Source: Octadecabacter dasysiphoniae (lineage in GTDB: Bacteria > Pseudomonadota > Alphaproteobacteria > Rhodobacterales > Rhodobacteraceae). From it: DNA of 64,000 nucleotides. The stretch spans positions 1,116,001 through 1,180,000 of the forward strand of contig NZ_JAKGAQ010000001.1 of NCBI RefSeq assembly GCF_021532615.1, written 5' to 3'. Made by a program: the position numbers and the translations under genes. Numbering within the stretch: the stretch's first letter is position 1; each line of letters opens with the position of its first letter. Below, one piece after another: positions 54,718 to 62,889 of this stretch. The notes beneath the pieces were generated by a model. That model saw only the letters and a list, made by a program, of their open reading frames with translations. It did no database searches and was not told the origin of the DNA.

Positions 54718-55281
54718 TTAGCTGCCCCAGCTGCGCACTGCGCCGCAATCCACGTGGATAAAGTTCGAACCGGAGTAGCGTCCAACGCCGCCTGCACGAC
54801 ATGCGGCAGCAGCGCGTGCCATCTGACCAACGGAACGGCCCTGCATGCGAAGGTCAGACGCTTTGCCCTGCAAGTGCAGTGAATTGCGTGCAACCCCAGA
54901 GGAGTTCGCGCGCAACATCGCGTTGGTTTGTGGGGAACGGTAGCCGGAAATCAGGGTGTAGGGCTGGTCGCTGTCCAGCAGGTTCTGGGTCGCGGCGATG
55001 ATATCAATTGTGCGGGTGTCGATCTGCATGGACTGGCCATTGCGCCAATCACGGAAAAAGCGATTCACTTCGGTCATGGCTTCGCCGATGTACTGGCCTT
55101 CGATCCAATAGACGGTTTCGATGCTTTCGCCGGTGCGGCCGGAATACATTTTCAGGCGGCGGATATCACCGCCACCACGCAGAAAACCTGCGGCATTTGA
55201 ATAGGTTGGGGCGGCTGTGAGTGCGGTCGCCGCAAAGGCGCCCAGCAAGCCACGCCGAGAAATGCTCGAAGCTGTCGTCAT
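54718..55281 (-). CDS. DUF882 family (YcbK-like) M15 peptidase, Tat-exported
   Basis: A 187-residue exported metallopeptidase-like protein. Tat signal SRRGLLGAFAATALTAAPTYSNA (residues 8-30), then M15-type metal motifs SGYRSPQTN, SLHLQGKASDL and FIHVDCGAVRSWG. Related proteins (YcbK) cut or bind peptidoglycan cross-links. It is divergent from the L,D-transpeptidase gene. In E. coli ycbK also lies beside ycbB (ldtD), so the pairing is conserved in a new orientation. Confidence 0.9.
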   Translation of the reverse strand: MTTASSISRRGLLGAFAATALTAAPTYSNAAGFLRGGGDIRRLKMYSGRTGESIETVYWIEGQYIGEAMTEVNRFFRDWRNGQSMQIDTRTIDIIAATQNLLDSDQPYTLISGYRSPQTNAMLRANSSGVARNSLHLQGKASDLRMQGRSVGQMARAAAACRAGGVGRYSGSNFIHVDCGAVRSWGS

Positions 55282-55638
55282 ATCAACGCTGTCCCGTCGT
55301 CTACCTGTATGCCCGTGTTATCACAGGCGTTTCTGCCATCTCATCCCCAGATGCCTGTTCCCTATGCCACAAAACGAATCGCGGACCAAGCCCTGTCGGG
55401 AATTCGCTACGGATAAAGGGGGAAATAGGCGAAATTTTGCGCAGATTGTGTGCAAAGTACAATTTGTGGCATTTGTGCCAGCCCGACCGCGGCGGGCATG
55501 TGACAGGTTGAAACCCATTCGCCAGTTGTCGGATTTGTGAATAGACTAAGGGCGCTCGCTGCCTGATTCACGGATCAATAAACAAGAAAACCAAAGCCCG
55601 CGCATGTGTTTCGTGCGGGTTCGTTCCCGGGGGACCTG
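55282..55638. other. Divergent promoter region of two peptidoglycan genes
   Basis: About 357 bases between the divergent DUF882 and L,D-transpeptidase genes. I see no gene: frames at 55217-55540 and similar ones have no motif. The stretch 55420-55560 is locally A/T-rich and likely holds promoters, but no operator or clean hairpin stands out. Confidence 0.5.
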
Positions 55639-57246
55639 ATGACTACGTTTTTTACACCATTTTTCCGCGCATTTGCGTGTGTGGCCTTTTTGGCCGCGCT
55701 TTGGGTGCCTGCCAGCACCGCACAGGCGCAGACAACCGCATTTCGACAGGCCGTTGCCGAAGGCGCTGCGCGCGATGAGGCCATGGCGGAGTTTTATCGG
55801 GGCCGCGATTTTAACGGCATCTGGACAGGGACGACCCGCGCAGACCGTGCACGCCGCAATGCATTGTTGGCGGCATTCGCCAGCGCTGGTGATCACGGAT
55901 TGCCCGCCGCGATGTATGACCCCGATGCGTTGATGTCGCGCCTTCAGGCCGCCAACACACCCGCAGAAAAAGGCGCGATGGACGTCGAGATGTCGCGCCT
56001 GTTCCTGAGTTATGCACGATCTATCCAGACGGGTATCCTCACGCCGAGCCGTGTTGTGGCCGAAATCAAACGTGAAATTCCGCTGCGGTCCCGACTGGGG
56101 TATTTGCAAAGCCTTGAGGCCTCTAGCCCTGCGGCGTTTCTTGCCGCATTGCCCCCAAGTTCACCGGAATATGCCCGCTTGCTGCGCGAAAAGCTGACGC
56201 TTGAGCGGTTGTTGGCCAATGGCGGCTGGGGTCCGACTGTGCCCGGCGGCGCGATGGAACCTGGTGCATCCGGTACACGTGTTGTGGCCCTGCGCGATCG
56301 TTTGGTGGCGATGGGCTTTATGGAGCGGTCTGCCACTCAGACCTATGATGCGACACTTCAAGCGGCTGTTCAGCAGTTCCAGCAGGCCCATGGTTTGACG
56401 CCGGACGGTGTTGCCGGGGCAGGGACACTGCGCGAGATGAACATATCTGCGGCGGCCCGTCTGCAACAGATCATCGTCGCGATGGAGCGCGAACGCTGGA
56501 CAAACCGCCCCCGCGGCGAACGCCACGTTTGGGTGAACCTGACGGATTTCACGGCTGCAATCATGGACAATGATCGTGTGACATTCAGCACCCGTTCAGT
56601 GATTGGCGCGTTGGACAGTGATCGCCAAAGCCCCGAATTTTCGGACGTCATGGAATTTATGGTCATCAACCCGAGCTGGTACGTGCCCCGTTCCATCATC
56701 GTGAACGAATATTTGCCAGCGCTTCAACGCAACCGCAACGCTGTCAGCCATATCGAGATTACGGACCGCAATGGTCGCGCCATCAATCGCGGCGCTGTGA
56801 ATTTCAGCCAATACAATGCACGCACGTTCCCGTTTTCCATGCGTCAGCCGCCAAGCCGCGGCAATGCGCTGGGTCTTGTGAAGTTCATGTTCCCGAACCA
56901 GTACAATATCTACCTGCATGACACGCCCGCGAAATCGCTGTTTGGCCGCGAAGTGCGTGCGTTCAGCCATGGCTGTATCCGCCTGAATGACCCGTTTGAT
57001 TTCGCCTATGCGCTGTTGGCCGTGCAGGAAACCGACCCGGAGGCGTTTTTTCAGCAGCGTCTGCGGTCCGGGTCTGAAAGCCGTGTGAACCTGAATAATC
57101 CTGTGCCGGTGCATATTGTGTACCGCACGGCGTTCACGCACACGACGGGCCAGTTGAACTTTCGCCGTGACATCTACAACCGCGATAGTCGGATTTGGGC
57201 GGCGCTCGCGAACGAAGGGGTGGCTGTCCGCGCAATTGGCGGGTAA
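55639..57246 (+). CDS. L,D-transpeptidase (YcbB/LdtD-type)
   Basis: A 535-residue periplasmic enzyme that forms 3,3 cross-links in peptidoglycan. Signal peptide 1-30 (ends AQAQ), scaffold domain, peptidoglycan-binding repeat at about 207-266 (GTRVVALRDRLVAMGFM...GLTPDGVAGAGTLREMN), and an YkuD catalytic domain with catalytic Cys446 in FSHGCIRLNDPFD and YLHDTP just before. GGGGGA is five bases before the ATG. The length and the inserted repeat match YcbB rather than small Ldts. lpxD follows on the same strand after 24 bases. Confidence 0.93.
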   Translation: MTTFFTPFFRAFACVAFLAALWVPASTAQAQTTAFRQAVAEGAARDEAMAEFYRGRDFNGIWTGTTRADRARRNALLAAFASAGDHGLPAAMYDPDALMSRLQAANTPAEKGAMDVEMSRLFLSYARSIQTGILTPSRVVAEIKREIPLRSRLGYLQSLEASSPAAFLAALPPSSPEYARLLREKLTLERLLANGGWGPTVPGGAMEPGASGTRVVALRDRLVAMGFMERSATQTYDATLQAAVQQFQQAHGLTPDGVAGAGTLREMNISAAARLQQIIVAMERERWTNRPRGERHVWVNLTDFTAAIMDNDRVTFSTRSVIGALDSDRQSPEFSDVMEFMVINPSWYVPRSIIVNEYLPALQRNRNAVSHIEITDRNGRAINRGAVNFSQYNARTFPFSMRQPPSRGNALGLVKFMFPNQYNIYLHDTPAKSLFGREVRAFSHGCIRLNDPFDFAYALLAVQETDPEAFFQQRLRSGSESRVNLNNPVPVHIVYRTAFTHTTGQLNFRRDIYNRDSRIWAALANEGVAVRAIGG

Positions 57247-57270
57247 ATCTGATCCCGAAGAGGGACCAGT

Positions 57271-58263
57271 ATGCCACAAACTTTGAAAGACATTGCTGCG
57301 TCGCTTGGGGCTGAAACCCTTGGCGACGCATCGCTTTTGGTGGACCGTTTGGCCGAACCTCTCGAGGCGCGGGTCGGTGACCTCGCGCTGGCGGTGGCCC
57401 CGAAATTTGCAGCAAACTTGCAAGCGTCAGCTGCCCGCGCCGCCGTGGTTTGGCCGGGGGCGGATCTAACCGAGCTTGGTCTGGACGGCGCCATTGTGGC
57501 ACCTCGTGGCAGGTTGGCGATGGCGGGGTTAACGCAGTTGATGGATGATGATCCATCCTTTCCTGACGGCGCGGGCATCCATCCGATGTCTGTCATTGAT
57601 GCGACCGCAGTGATCGGGGCGGGCGCGCGGATTGGTCCGTTCGTGACCGTTGGGCCGCAAACTGTGATTGGTGATAATGCCACCCTTCATGCCGGTGTGA
57701 AGATCGGGGCGCGGGTGCGCATCGGGGACAATTTCATCGCGCAGGCGGGGGCGGCCATAGGCGGGGATGGGTTTTCATTCACCACCAGCGGGCCGAGCAA
57801 CGTGGAACGCGCCGTGCGCAGCCGCCCCGGCGTGCCGCTGGAGCCAACCGATGGCACGTGGCACCGCATCCATTCGCTGGGCGGTGTCGAGATCGGCAAT
57901 AATGTAGAAATAGGTGCGAATTCTACCGTCGACGCAGGCACCATTCGCGCGACGCGGATTGGGGGTGGATGCAAGATCGATAATCTTGTTCAGGTCGGTC
58001 ACAACGTGATCTTGGGCATCGATTGTCTGTTGTGTGCACATGCGGCCGTGGCGGGGTCATCCGTTCTTGGGGCGCGGGTGATCCTTGGGGGGAAATCCGG
58101 CGTTGCAGACAATCTGACACTGGGGCGGGATGTCGTCGTGGGCGGCGGCGCGATTGTTCTTGCGGATGTGGCTGACGGCGTCTTTGTATCGGGTCATCCG
58201 GCGCAACCGACCCATGAATACCGCGCGGGTCTTAAGGCCCTGCGACGTCTTATCAAACGATAA
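57271..58263 (+). CDS. lpxD: UDP-3-O-(3-hydroxyacyl)glucosamine N-acyltransferase
   Basis: A 330-residue lipid A enzyme that transfers a 3-hydroxyacyl group from ACP to UDP-3-O-acylglucosamine. It has an N-terminal uridine-binding domain followed by left-handed beta-helix hexapeptide repeats (IGDNATLHAGVKIGARVRIGDN, IGGGCKIDNLVQVGHNVILG) with catalytic His in QVGHNV. GAGGGA precedes the ATG. It stands apart from the usual bamA-lpxD-fabZ-lpxA series, next to a carrier protein and a ketoacyl synthase, 67 bases from the carrier gene. Confidence 0.95.
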   Translation: MPQTLKDIAASLGAETLGDASLLVDRLAEPLEARVGDLALAVAPKFAANLQASAARAAVVWPGADLTELGLDGAIVAPRGRLAMAGLTQLMDDDPSFPDGAGIHPMSVIDATAVIGAGARIGPFVTVGPQTVIGDNATLHAGVKIGARVRIGDNFIAQAGAAIGGDGFSFTTSGPSNVERAVRSRPGVPLEPTDGTWHRIHSLGGVEIGNNVEIGANSTVDAGTIRATRIGGGCKIDNLVQVGHNVILGIDCLLCAHAAVAGSSVLGARVILGGKSGVADNLTLGRDVVVGGGAIVLADVADGVFVSGHPAQPTHEYRAGLKALRRLIKR

Positions 58264-58330
58264 TGGTTCCAAAACGGTCTGCCGCGCATTACATCACGAC
58301 TAACACCAAAGACGCGACGGGGCCGTGAAC

Positions 58331-58588
58331 ATGAGCATTGCATCACAAGTCATTGATATTATTGCACAGCAAGCCTTGCTGGAACCCTCTGATGTGACCA
58401 CAGACAGCACATTGGAAGACCTTGGCATCGACAGCCTTGGCTTGGTCGAGAGTATTTTTGCCATCGAAGAGGCATTCGATATCACCGTGCCATTTAACGC
58501 CAATGCTCCCACCGAAAGCGAATTTGATATCAGTTCGGTTGGGGCGATCATCAAAGCGGTGGATGGTCTGGTGAAGGGGCAATCGTGA
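58331..58588 (+). CDS. Acyl carrier protein
   Basis: An 85-residue carrier with the phosphopantetheine serine at 35 (LGIDSLGLVES). The start is chosen at MSIASQ with GACGGGG upstream; a GTG six bases earlier is in frame. The sequence departs from the housekeeping AcpP and resembles the special carriers used in lipid or surface-product synthesis. The stop overlaps the ketoacyl synthase start (GTGA), so the pair is translated together. Next to lpxD, so a role in long or modified lipid A acyl chains is possible but not shown. Confidence 0.85.
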   Translation: MSIASQVIDIIAQQALLEPSDVTTDSTLEDLGIDSLGLVESIFAIEEAFDITVPFNANAPTESEFDISSVGAIIKAVDGLVKGQS

Positions 58589-59793
58589 AGCGTGTCGTGA
58601 TCACCGGTGCGGGGACAATCAACGCGCTTGGCCATGACGTGGCCACAACACTGGACGCCATGGCGAATGGTGTTTGCGGGATCGGCCCGCTGGATATTCG
58701 CGATGTGGATCGTTTGGCCGTCAAGATCGGCGGGCAAGTCACGGGCTATGACGAACACGAACATTTCAACCGCCAACAGATCAGCCTGTATGACAGGTTC
58801 ACACAATTTACGTTGCTGGCCGCCGCTCAGGCGATCGGTGAGGCAGGGTTGACGTTTTCGGGTGACTTGGCGGACCGGTCAGGTGTTGTTCTTGGCACAT
58901 CTGGTGGTGGGCTGAACACGCAGGATGAAAATTACCGCGCGGTGTACGAAGAAGGCAAAAACCGTGTGCACCCGTTCATCGTGCCCAAGCTGATGAACAA
59001 CGCCGCCGCGTCGCACGTGTCGATGCAATACAATTTGCGTGGTCCGTCTTTTACCGTGGCCACCGCCTGTGCGTCATCCAATCACGCAATGGGGCAGGCT
59101 TTTTCGATGATCCGTAGTGGCATGGCGGATGTCATGGTGACGGGTGGATCCGAATCGATGCTGTGTTTTGGCGGCGTGAAGGCCTGGGAGGGCCTGCGCG
59201 TGATGTCCAAAGATGCGTGTCGTCCGTTTTCTGCCACCCGCAACGGCATGGTCCAGGGCGAGGGTGCGGGCGTGTTCGTGTTTGAAGAGCGTGACCATGC
59301 GATGAAACGCGGGGCTGTGATCTTGGCGGAAGTGGCGGGATTTGCGATGTCATCGGATGCGTCCGACATCGTGACACCGTCCAAACAGGGTGCCGCGCGC
59401 GCGATTGCGGGGGCTTTGAAAGACGCAAAGCTGAACCGTGAAGATGTGGGATATATTAACGCCCACGGCACAGGAACCGCGGCAAACGACAAGACAGAAT
59501 GTGCAGCCGTTGCGGATGTGTTCGGGCGCTGCGCGGATGATCTGATGATGTCGTCCACCAAATCCATGCACGGGCATCTGATTGGTGGCACGGGCGCGGT
59601 TGAGCTGTTGGCCTGCGTTATGGCGTTGCGCGACGGGATCATTGCGCCCACAATCGGCTACGAAGAAGCGGACCCGGAATGTGCGCTGGATGTGGTGCCC
59701 AACATCGCGCGCGAGGCAAAGGTGACGGCCGTGTTGTCAAATGCCTTTGCGTTTGGCGGGCTGAACGCTGTGATCGCGCTTAGGGCTGCCTAA
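58585..59793 (+). CDS. Beta-ketoacyl-ACP synthase II-like (FabF family)
   Basis: A 402-residue condensing enzyme that extends acyl-ACP by two carbons with malonyl-ACP. The triad is Cys162 (TVATACASSNHAMG), His294 (NAHGTGTAANDKTE) and His331 (STKSMHGHLIGGTG), with LSNAFAFGGLNAV near the end. It starts at GTG, in the stop of the carrier gene, with AAGGGG upstream. The carrier partner and the lpxD neighbour set it apart from the central fatty-acid enzyme, and suggest a dedicated envelope lipid. Confidence 0.92.
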   Translation: MKRVVITGAGTINALGHDVATTLDAMANGVCGIGPLDIRDVDRLAVKIGGQVTGYDEHEHFNRQQISLYDRFTQFTLLAAAQAIGEAGLTFSGDLADRSGVVLGTSGGGLNTQDENYRAVYEEGKNRVHPFIVPKLMNNAAASHVSMQYNLRGPSFTVATACASSNHAMGQAFSMIRSGMADVMVTGGSESMLCFGGVKAWEGLRVMSKDACRPFSATRNGMVQGEGAGVFVFEERDHAMKRGAVILAEVAGFAMSSDASDIVTPSKQGAARAIAGALKDAKLNREDVGYINAHGTGTAANDKTECAAVADVFGRCADDLMMSSTKSMHGHLIGGTGAVELLACVMALRDGIIAPTIGYEEADPECALDVVPNIAREAKVTAVLSNAFAFGGLNAVIALRAA

Positions 59794-59799
59794 ACGCAA

Positions 59800-59831
59800 A
59801 ACGCCGCCCCGAAAACAGGGCGGCGTTGTTT
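59800..59831. terminator. Bidirectional terminator between ketoacyl synthase and IalB genes
   Basis: AACGCCGCCC and GGGCGGCGTT form a ten-base-pair stem; T-rich stretches follow on both strands (GTTTGTTTG on plus, TTTTGCGTTT on minus). The genes on either side are convergent. Confidence 0.9.
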
Positions 59832-59848
59832 GTTTGATAGTGGTGCGT

Positions 59849-60505
59849 TTACTCGGCGGCGGCGTTGAACGCGGCGGTAAAGCCTGACAGCGACATTGTG
59901 ACAGTCACGATCTGATCCGGTGCGGCAGCGGGCACCATTGTCAACGTGGCCGCAGCACCGCGACGGAACAGGCCTAGGTCTTGATCGGTCAGACCAAGCC
60001 GCGTGACGCATCCGCCGACATTACAGAAATTGAACGGGAAACGGCGCGCTTGGCCACCATCAACGCGCAGGGTGATCTGTTCTGTCAAAAGCGTTTCCAG
60101 TGGCACAACGATTGTCGCACCTGCAACTGCATTGCCATTTGCGGGCAGGGCGACGATTGCGATTTCAGCAACCTCATTGCCATCTTCATCGGTGAGCAGT
60201 TGGTACATCTGGCAGGGGTCTTCGCCGTCTTCCACCTTCAGGCAGCGCAGCGCCCAATCGTTGAACACCTCTTTGAGGTATTGCTGGCCGGGCTGTGGTT
60301 CTTGGGGTTCAGGCGCGACGGGATCGCCGTTTTCGTCGACAGGTTCACCCATGTTGAACACGCTGTCGGGTTGTTCTTGGGTTGTTTCAGCCGCGGGCGC
60401 GTCTTCGTCTGTGGTGGTTTCCTGAGCGGCCAGTGGCAATGCCAGCACGCCCAAAAGCGCGAATGCGGACAAGGTCGTGGGGATGAATTTTGCGTGTAGT
60501 GTCAT
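59849..60505 (-). CDS. Invasion-associated locus B (IalB) family protein
   Basis: A 218-residue exported protein. Signal peptide 1-27 (ALLGVLALPLAAQE), an acidic Pro/Glu-rich linker (about 28-75), then an IalB-type domain (YLKEVFNDWALRCLKVEDGEDPCQMYQ...CNVGGCVTRLG). Four Cys can form two disulfides. In Bartonella the family is tied to invasion, but in free-living alphaproteobacteria it is of unknown role. The linker is longer than usual. AAGGAG lies upstream of the ATG. It ends at a bidirectional terminator. Confidence 0.88.
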   Translation of the reverse strand: MTLHAKFIPTTLSAFALLGVLALPLAAQETTTDEDAPAAETTQEQPDSVFNMGEPVDENGDPVAPEPQEPQPGQQYLKEVFNDWALRCLKVEDGEDPCQMYQLLTDEDGNEVAEIAIVALPANGNAVAGATIVVPLETLLTEQITLRVDGGQARRFPFNFCNVGGCVTRLGLTDQDLGLFRRGAAATLTMVPAAAPDQIVTVTMSLSGFTAAFNAAAE

Positions 60506-60641
60506 GAAGGAGTCCGTTCTGTCGGTTTTGGTGTTTTGCGTGGCTTAACATGGGTCGCAAACAGTGTCAGGGCAAAAGCTGTGTTCGGCAAGGGCTTGCC
60601 GAAACGGGCTGATTTCGGGGGCAGACACGTTTCGTGATGCC

Positions 60642-60708
60642 AAAAGAAAAAGGGCCCTGAGTTAAGGCCCTTTTTCGTCTTCTCCCTGTCGGACTTGGCC
60701 GACTTATT
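60642..60708 (-). ncRNA. Candidate small RNA (RNA-2), complementary to its neighbour
   Basis: On the minus strand a promoter is readable: TTGACC (60738-60743), 17 bases, TAGCTT (60715-60720). Transcription from about 60708 would give some 65 bases: a hairpin GTCGG/CCGAC (60703-60688), a linker AGGGAGAAGACG, and an intrinsic terminator AAGGGCC...GGCCCTT followed by TTTTTC. No coding frame of note. Positions 60679-60700 can pair with 60874-60895 of the neighbouring RNA candidate with about 20 base pairs, one mismatch and two bulges. The 5' end is an inference from the promoter. Confidence 0.5.
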
Positions 60709-60839
60709 GAGGCGAAGCTACGAAAGCCTGCGACGGGGGTCAACTGGGTTTTGTTCACGTTTTCGAATAGCTGAGTAAGTTTTTGTTTGATAATTGGTTT
60801 ATGCCATCGCTTTGGCCCAATTAGATGGAATTTATCCAT

Positions 60840-60929
60840 AAAAAGACCGCGCCACCGAAGGAAACCGGGGCGCGGCAAGTCTGACAGGGAGGAAGTTACA
60901 AACCCGCGGGAGGACTTCTCTCGGGCTTG
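60840..60929 (-). ncRNA. Candidate CCUCCC-motif small RNA (RNA-1)
   Basis: On the minus strand a -10 element TATATT (60935-60940) precedes a start near 60929; a clear -35 is missing, so an alternative sigma factor may be used. The RNA of about 90 bases would fold into a stem AAGCCCG/CGGGTTT with CCUCCC in its loop (60908-60913), a single-stranded stretch with a second CCUCCC (60887-60892), and a terminator CCGCGCC...GGCGCGG followed by TCTTTTT. CCUCC motifs in loops pair with ribosome sites; sRNAs of this kind are known in Rhodobacteraceae. It lies between the IalB gene and a HerA-like gene that reads away. Confidence 0.55.
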
Positions 60930-61007
60930 ATACGAATATACTGGCCCATAAAGGTTAAGGATGTATTTTGGCCCAGATATTTGCGCGAACATAATAAGGA
61001 ACGCACG

Positions 61008-62549
61008 ATGAGTGATGGGATTTTTCTAGGCGGTGGCGGGCCGGATTACGGTGATGCGCAAGATTTAGTGTTGGAATACGCCAACCGCCACGGATTGATC
61101 GCGGGGGCCACGGGCACGGGTAAAACGGTGACGTTACAGATCCTTGCAGAAGGGTTTTCAGCGGTCGGCGTTCCTGTGTTTTTGTCGGATGTGAAAGGTG
61201 ATCTTTCGGGGTTGGCCAAATCCGGTTCGGCGGATTTCAAATTGCACGAACCCTTTATGAAACGCGCGGACACCATCGGGCTTGATCTGCAATACAGCGA
61301 TTTCCCGGTGACGTTCTGGGATTTGTTGGGCCAACAAGGCCACCCGATCCGCACGACGGTTGCGGAAATGGGGCCTTTGTTGCTGTCATCCTTGTTGGGG
61401 CTAAGCGAAGCACAAGAAGGCGTGCTGAACGTGGCGTTCCGCGTGTCTGACGAAGAAGGTTTGCCGCTGCTTGATCTTGAGGATTTGCAGGCGCTTCTTG
61501 TTTGGGTCGGCCAAAACGCGAAAGAATTGTCGCTGCGATACGGCAATGTCGCATCGTCGTCCGTGGGCGCGATCCAGCGGGAATTGCTGGTGCTGGAAAA
61601 TCAGGGCGGTGCCGGAATTTTCGGTGAACCGGCGCTTGATTTGAACGACATGATGGCGACAGAGGCCGACGGGCGCGGGCGGATCAACATCCTCGCGTCT
61701 GACAAATTGATGGAAACACCCGCCCTTTATGCCACGTTCCTGTTGTGGCTGTTGTCGGAACTATTCGAAGAATTGCCAGAGGTCGGAAACCCCGACAAAC
61801 CCAAGCTGGTGTTCTTTTTTGACGAAGCGCACCTGTTGTTTGATGACGCCCCCAAAGCCTTGGTCGACAAGGTCGAACAGGTGGCGCGATTGATCCGATC
61901 AAAAGGTGTGGGTGTGTATTTCATCACGCAGAACCCGGCGGACGTGCCAGAGGACATATTGGGCCAGCTGGGCAACCGCGTGCAGCACGCATTGCGCGCG
62001 TTTACGGCGAAAGACCAAAAAGAACTGAAGCAGGCAGCAGAGACATACCGCCCCAATCCTGCGTTTGATACCGCTGACGCCATACGCGAAGTCGGCACCG
62101 GAGAGGCCGTGACATCCATGTTGATGGACAAGGGCGTGCCCGGAATTGTGGAACGCACATTGATCCGCCCGCCGTCGTCCCAATTGGGCCCGATCACAAA
62201 GGCAGAGCGTGCGGCGATCATGGCGGCATCGCCGATGGCGGGCAAATATGACGAACGGCTGGATCGGGATTCCGCGGCGGAAATGTTGGCCAAGCGGGCC
62301 ACGGATGCCGCCAAAGAGGCCGAGGCCGCTGAAGACGAAGAAGAAAAGCTGGAAGAAGAAGCGCGCGAGCATCGCAAAGGGCGCCGCTACACCGGAAAAG
62401 ATGTGGAAAGATCAAGCAGCCGCCGATCGTCGACGTCTGATACGTCTTGGGGCGGTGCCATTGCTTCGGTTGTCGCCAAAGAACTGAAGGGCACGACAGG
62501 ACGGCGCATTGTGCGCGGCATTTTGGGTGGTCTGTTCAAGGGGCGCTAA
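61008..62549 (+). CDS. HerA-like (DUF853/YjgR) ATPase
   Basis: A 513-residue cytoplasmic P-loop protein of the HerA-FtsK superfamily. Walker A GATGTGKTVTL (33-43), Walker B KLVFFFDEAHLLFDD, and the sensor-type segment VGVYFITQNPADVPEDILGQLGNRVQHALRAF match the DUF853 (YjgR) helicase-like family, whose role is undefined. The C-terminal 110 residues are charged and Ala/Glu/Arg-rich, including a Ser/Arg cluster, and end VRGILGGLFKGR. AAGGA lies seven bases before the ATG. The small-RNA candidates are divergent upstream. Confidence 0.9.
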   Translation: MSDGIFLGGGGPDYGDAQDLVLEYANRHGLIAGATGTGKTVTLQILAEGFSAVGVPVFLSDVKGDLSGLAKSGSADFKLHEPFMKRADTIGLDLQYSDFPVTFWDLLGQQGHPIRTTVAEMGPLLLSSLLGLSEAQEGVLNVAFRVSDEEGLPLLDLEDLQALLVWVGQNAKELSLRYGNVASSSVGAIQRELLVLENQGGAGIFGEPALDLNDMMATEADGRGRINILASDKLMETPALYATFLLWLLSELFEELPEVGNPDKPKLVFFFDEAHLLFDDAPKALVDKVEQVARLIRSKGVGVYFITQNPADVPEDILGQLGNRVQHALRAFTAKDQKELKQAAETYRPNPAFDTADAIREVGTGEAVTSMLMDKGVPGIVERTLIRPPSSQLGPITKAERAAIMAASPMAGKYDERLDRDSAAEMLAKRATDAAKEAEAAEDEEEKLEEEAREHRKGRRYTGKDVERSSSRRSSTSDTSWGGAIASVVAKELKGTTGRRIVRGILGGLFKGR

Positions 62550-62621
62550 AGGCTGTCGATACCTCAAACGAATGCGCGGTGGGGGTGGGTCCGGTTTGGA
62601 ACGACCCCGCCGCGCCAGATC

Positions 62622-62768
62622 CTACTGCCAGTAAACCGTGCCTTTGGTGGTATGGGTGATCGTGAACACGCCATCATCTGAATCGGCATCAATGCCTTCG
62701 GACATGCCGCAGGCGGTCAGGCCAACAGTTGCGAAAGCGATAAGGGCGAAGTTGCGAATTCGTGTCAT
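62622..62768 (-). CDS. Small lipoprotein, 48 residues
   Basis: A short gene on the minus strand. The product begins with a basic stretch and hydrophobic core (MTRIRNFALIAFATVGLTAC) ending in the lipobox LTAC, so Cys20 would be lipidated, leaving a 28-residue mature chain with an acidic patch (EGIDADSDDG) and VFTITHTTKGTVYWQ at the end. GAGG is nine bases before the ATG. It is flanked by the HerA-like gene (convergent) and the CorC-type gene. Similar tiny lipoproteins are common in alphaproteobacterial envelopes; function unknown. Confidence 0.7.
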   Translation of the reverse strand: MTRIRNFALIAFATVGLTACGMSEGIDADSDDGVFTITHTTKGTVYWQ

Positions 62769-62889
62769 GATGGTCATCCTCGGCTGGTGTTACGTCACCT
62801 GCCGAACATGGCCATTTACCTGTTAACAGTGTCTTGCCACGCGGTGTCTATGTACCGCCAATTTGAGCCAAAACTCTGATCTATTCGCG

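Noticed and set aside
55217..55540. Frames in the divergent region between DUF882 and L,D-transpeptidase genes
   Set aside because: They start within a signal-peptide-coding sequence on the other strand, with no domain or ribosome site.
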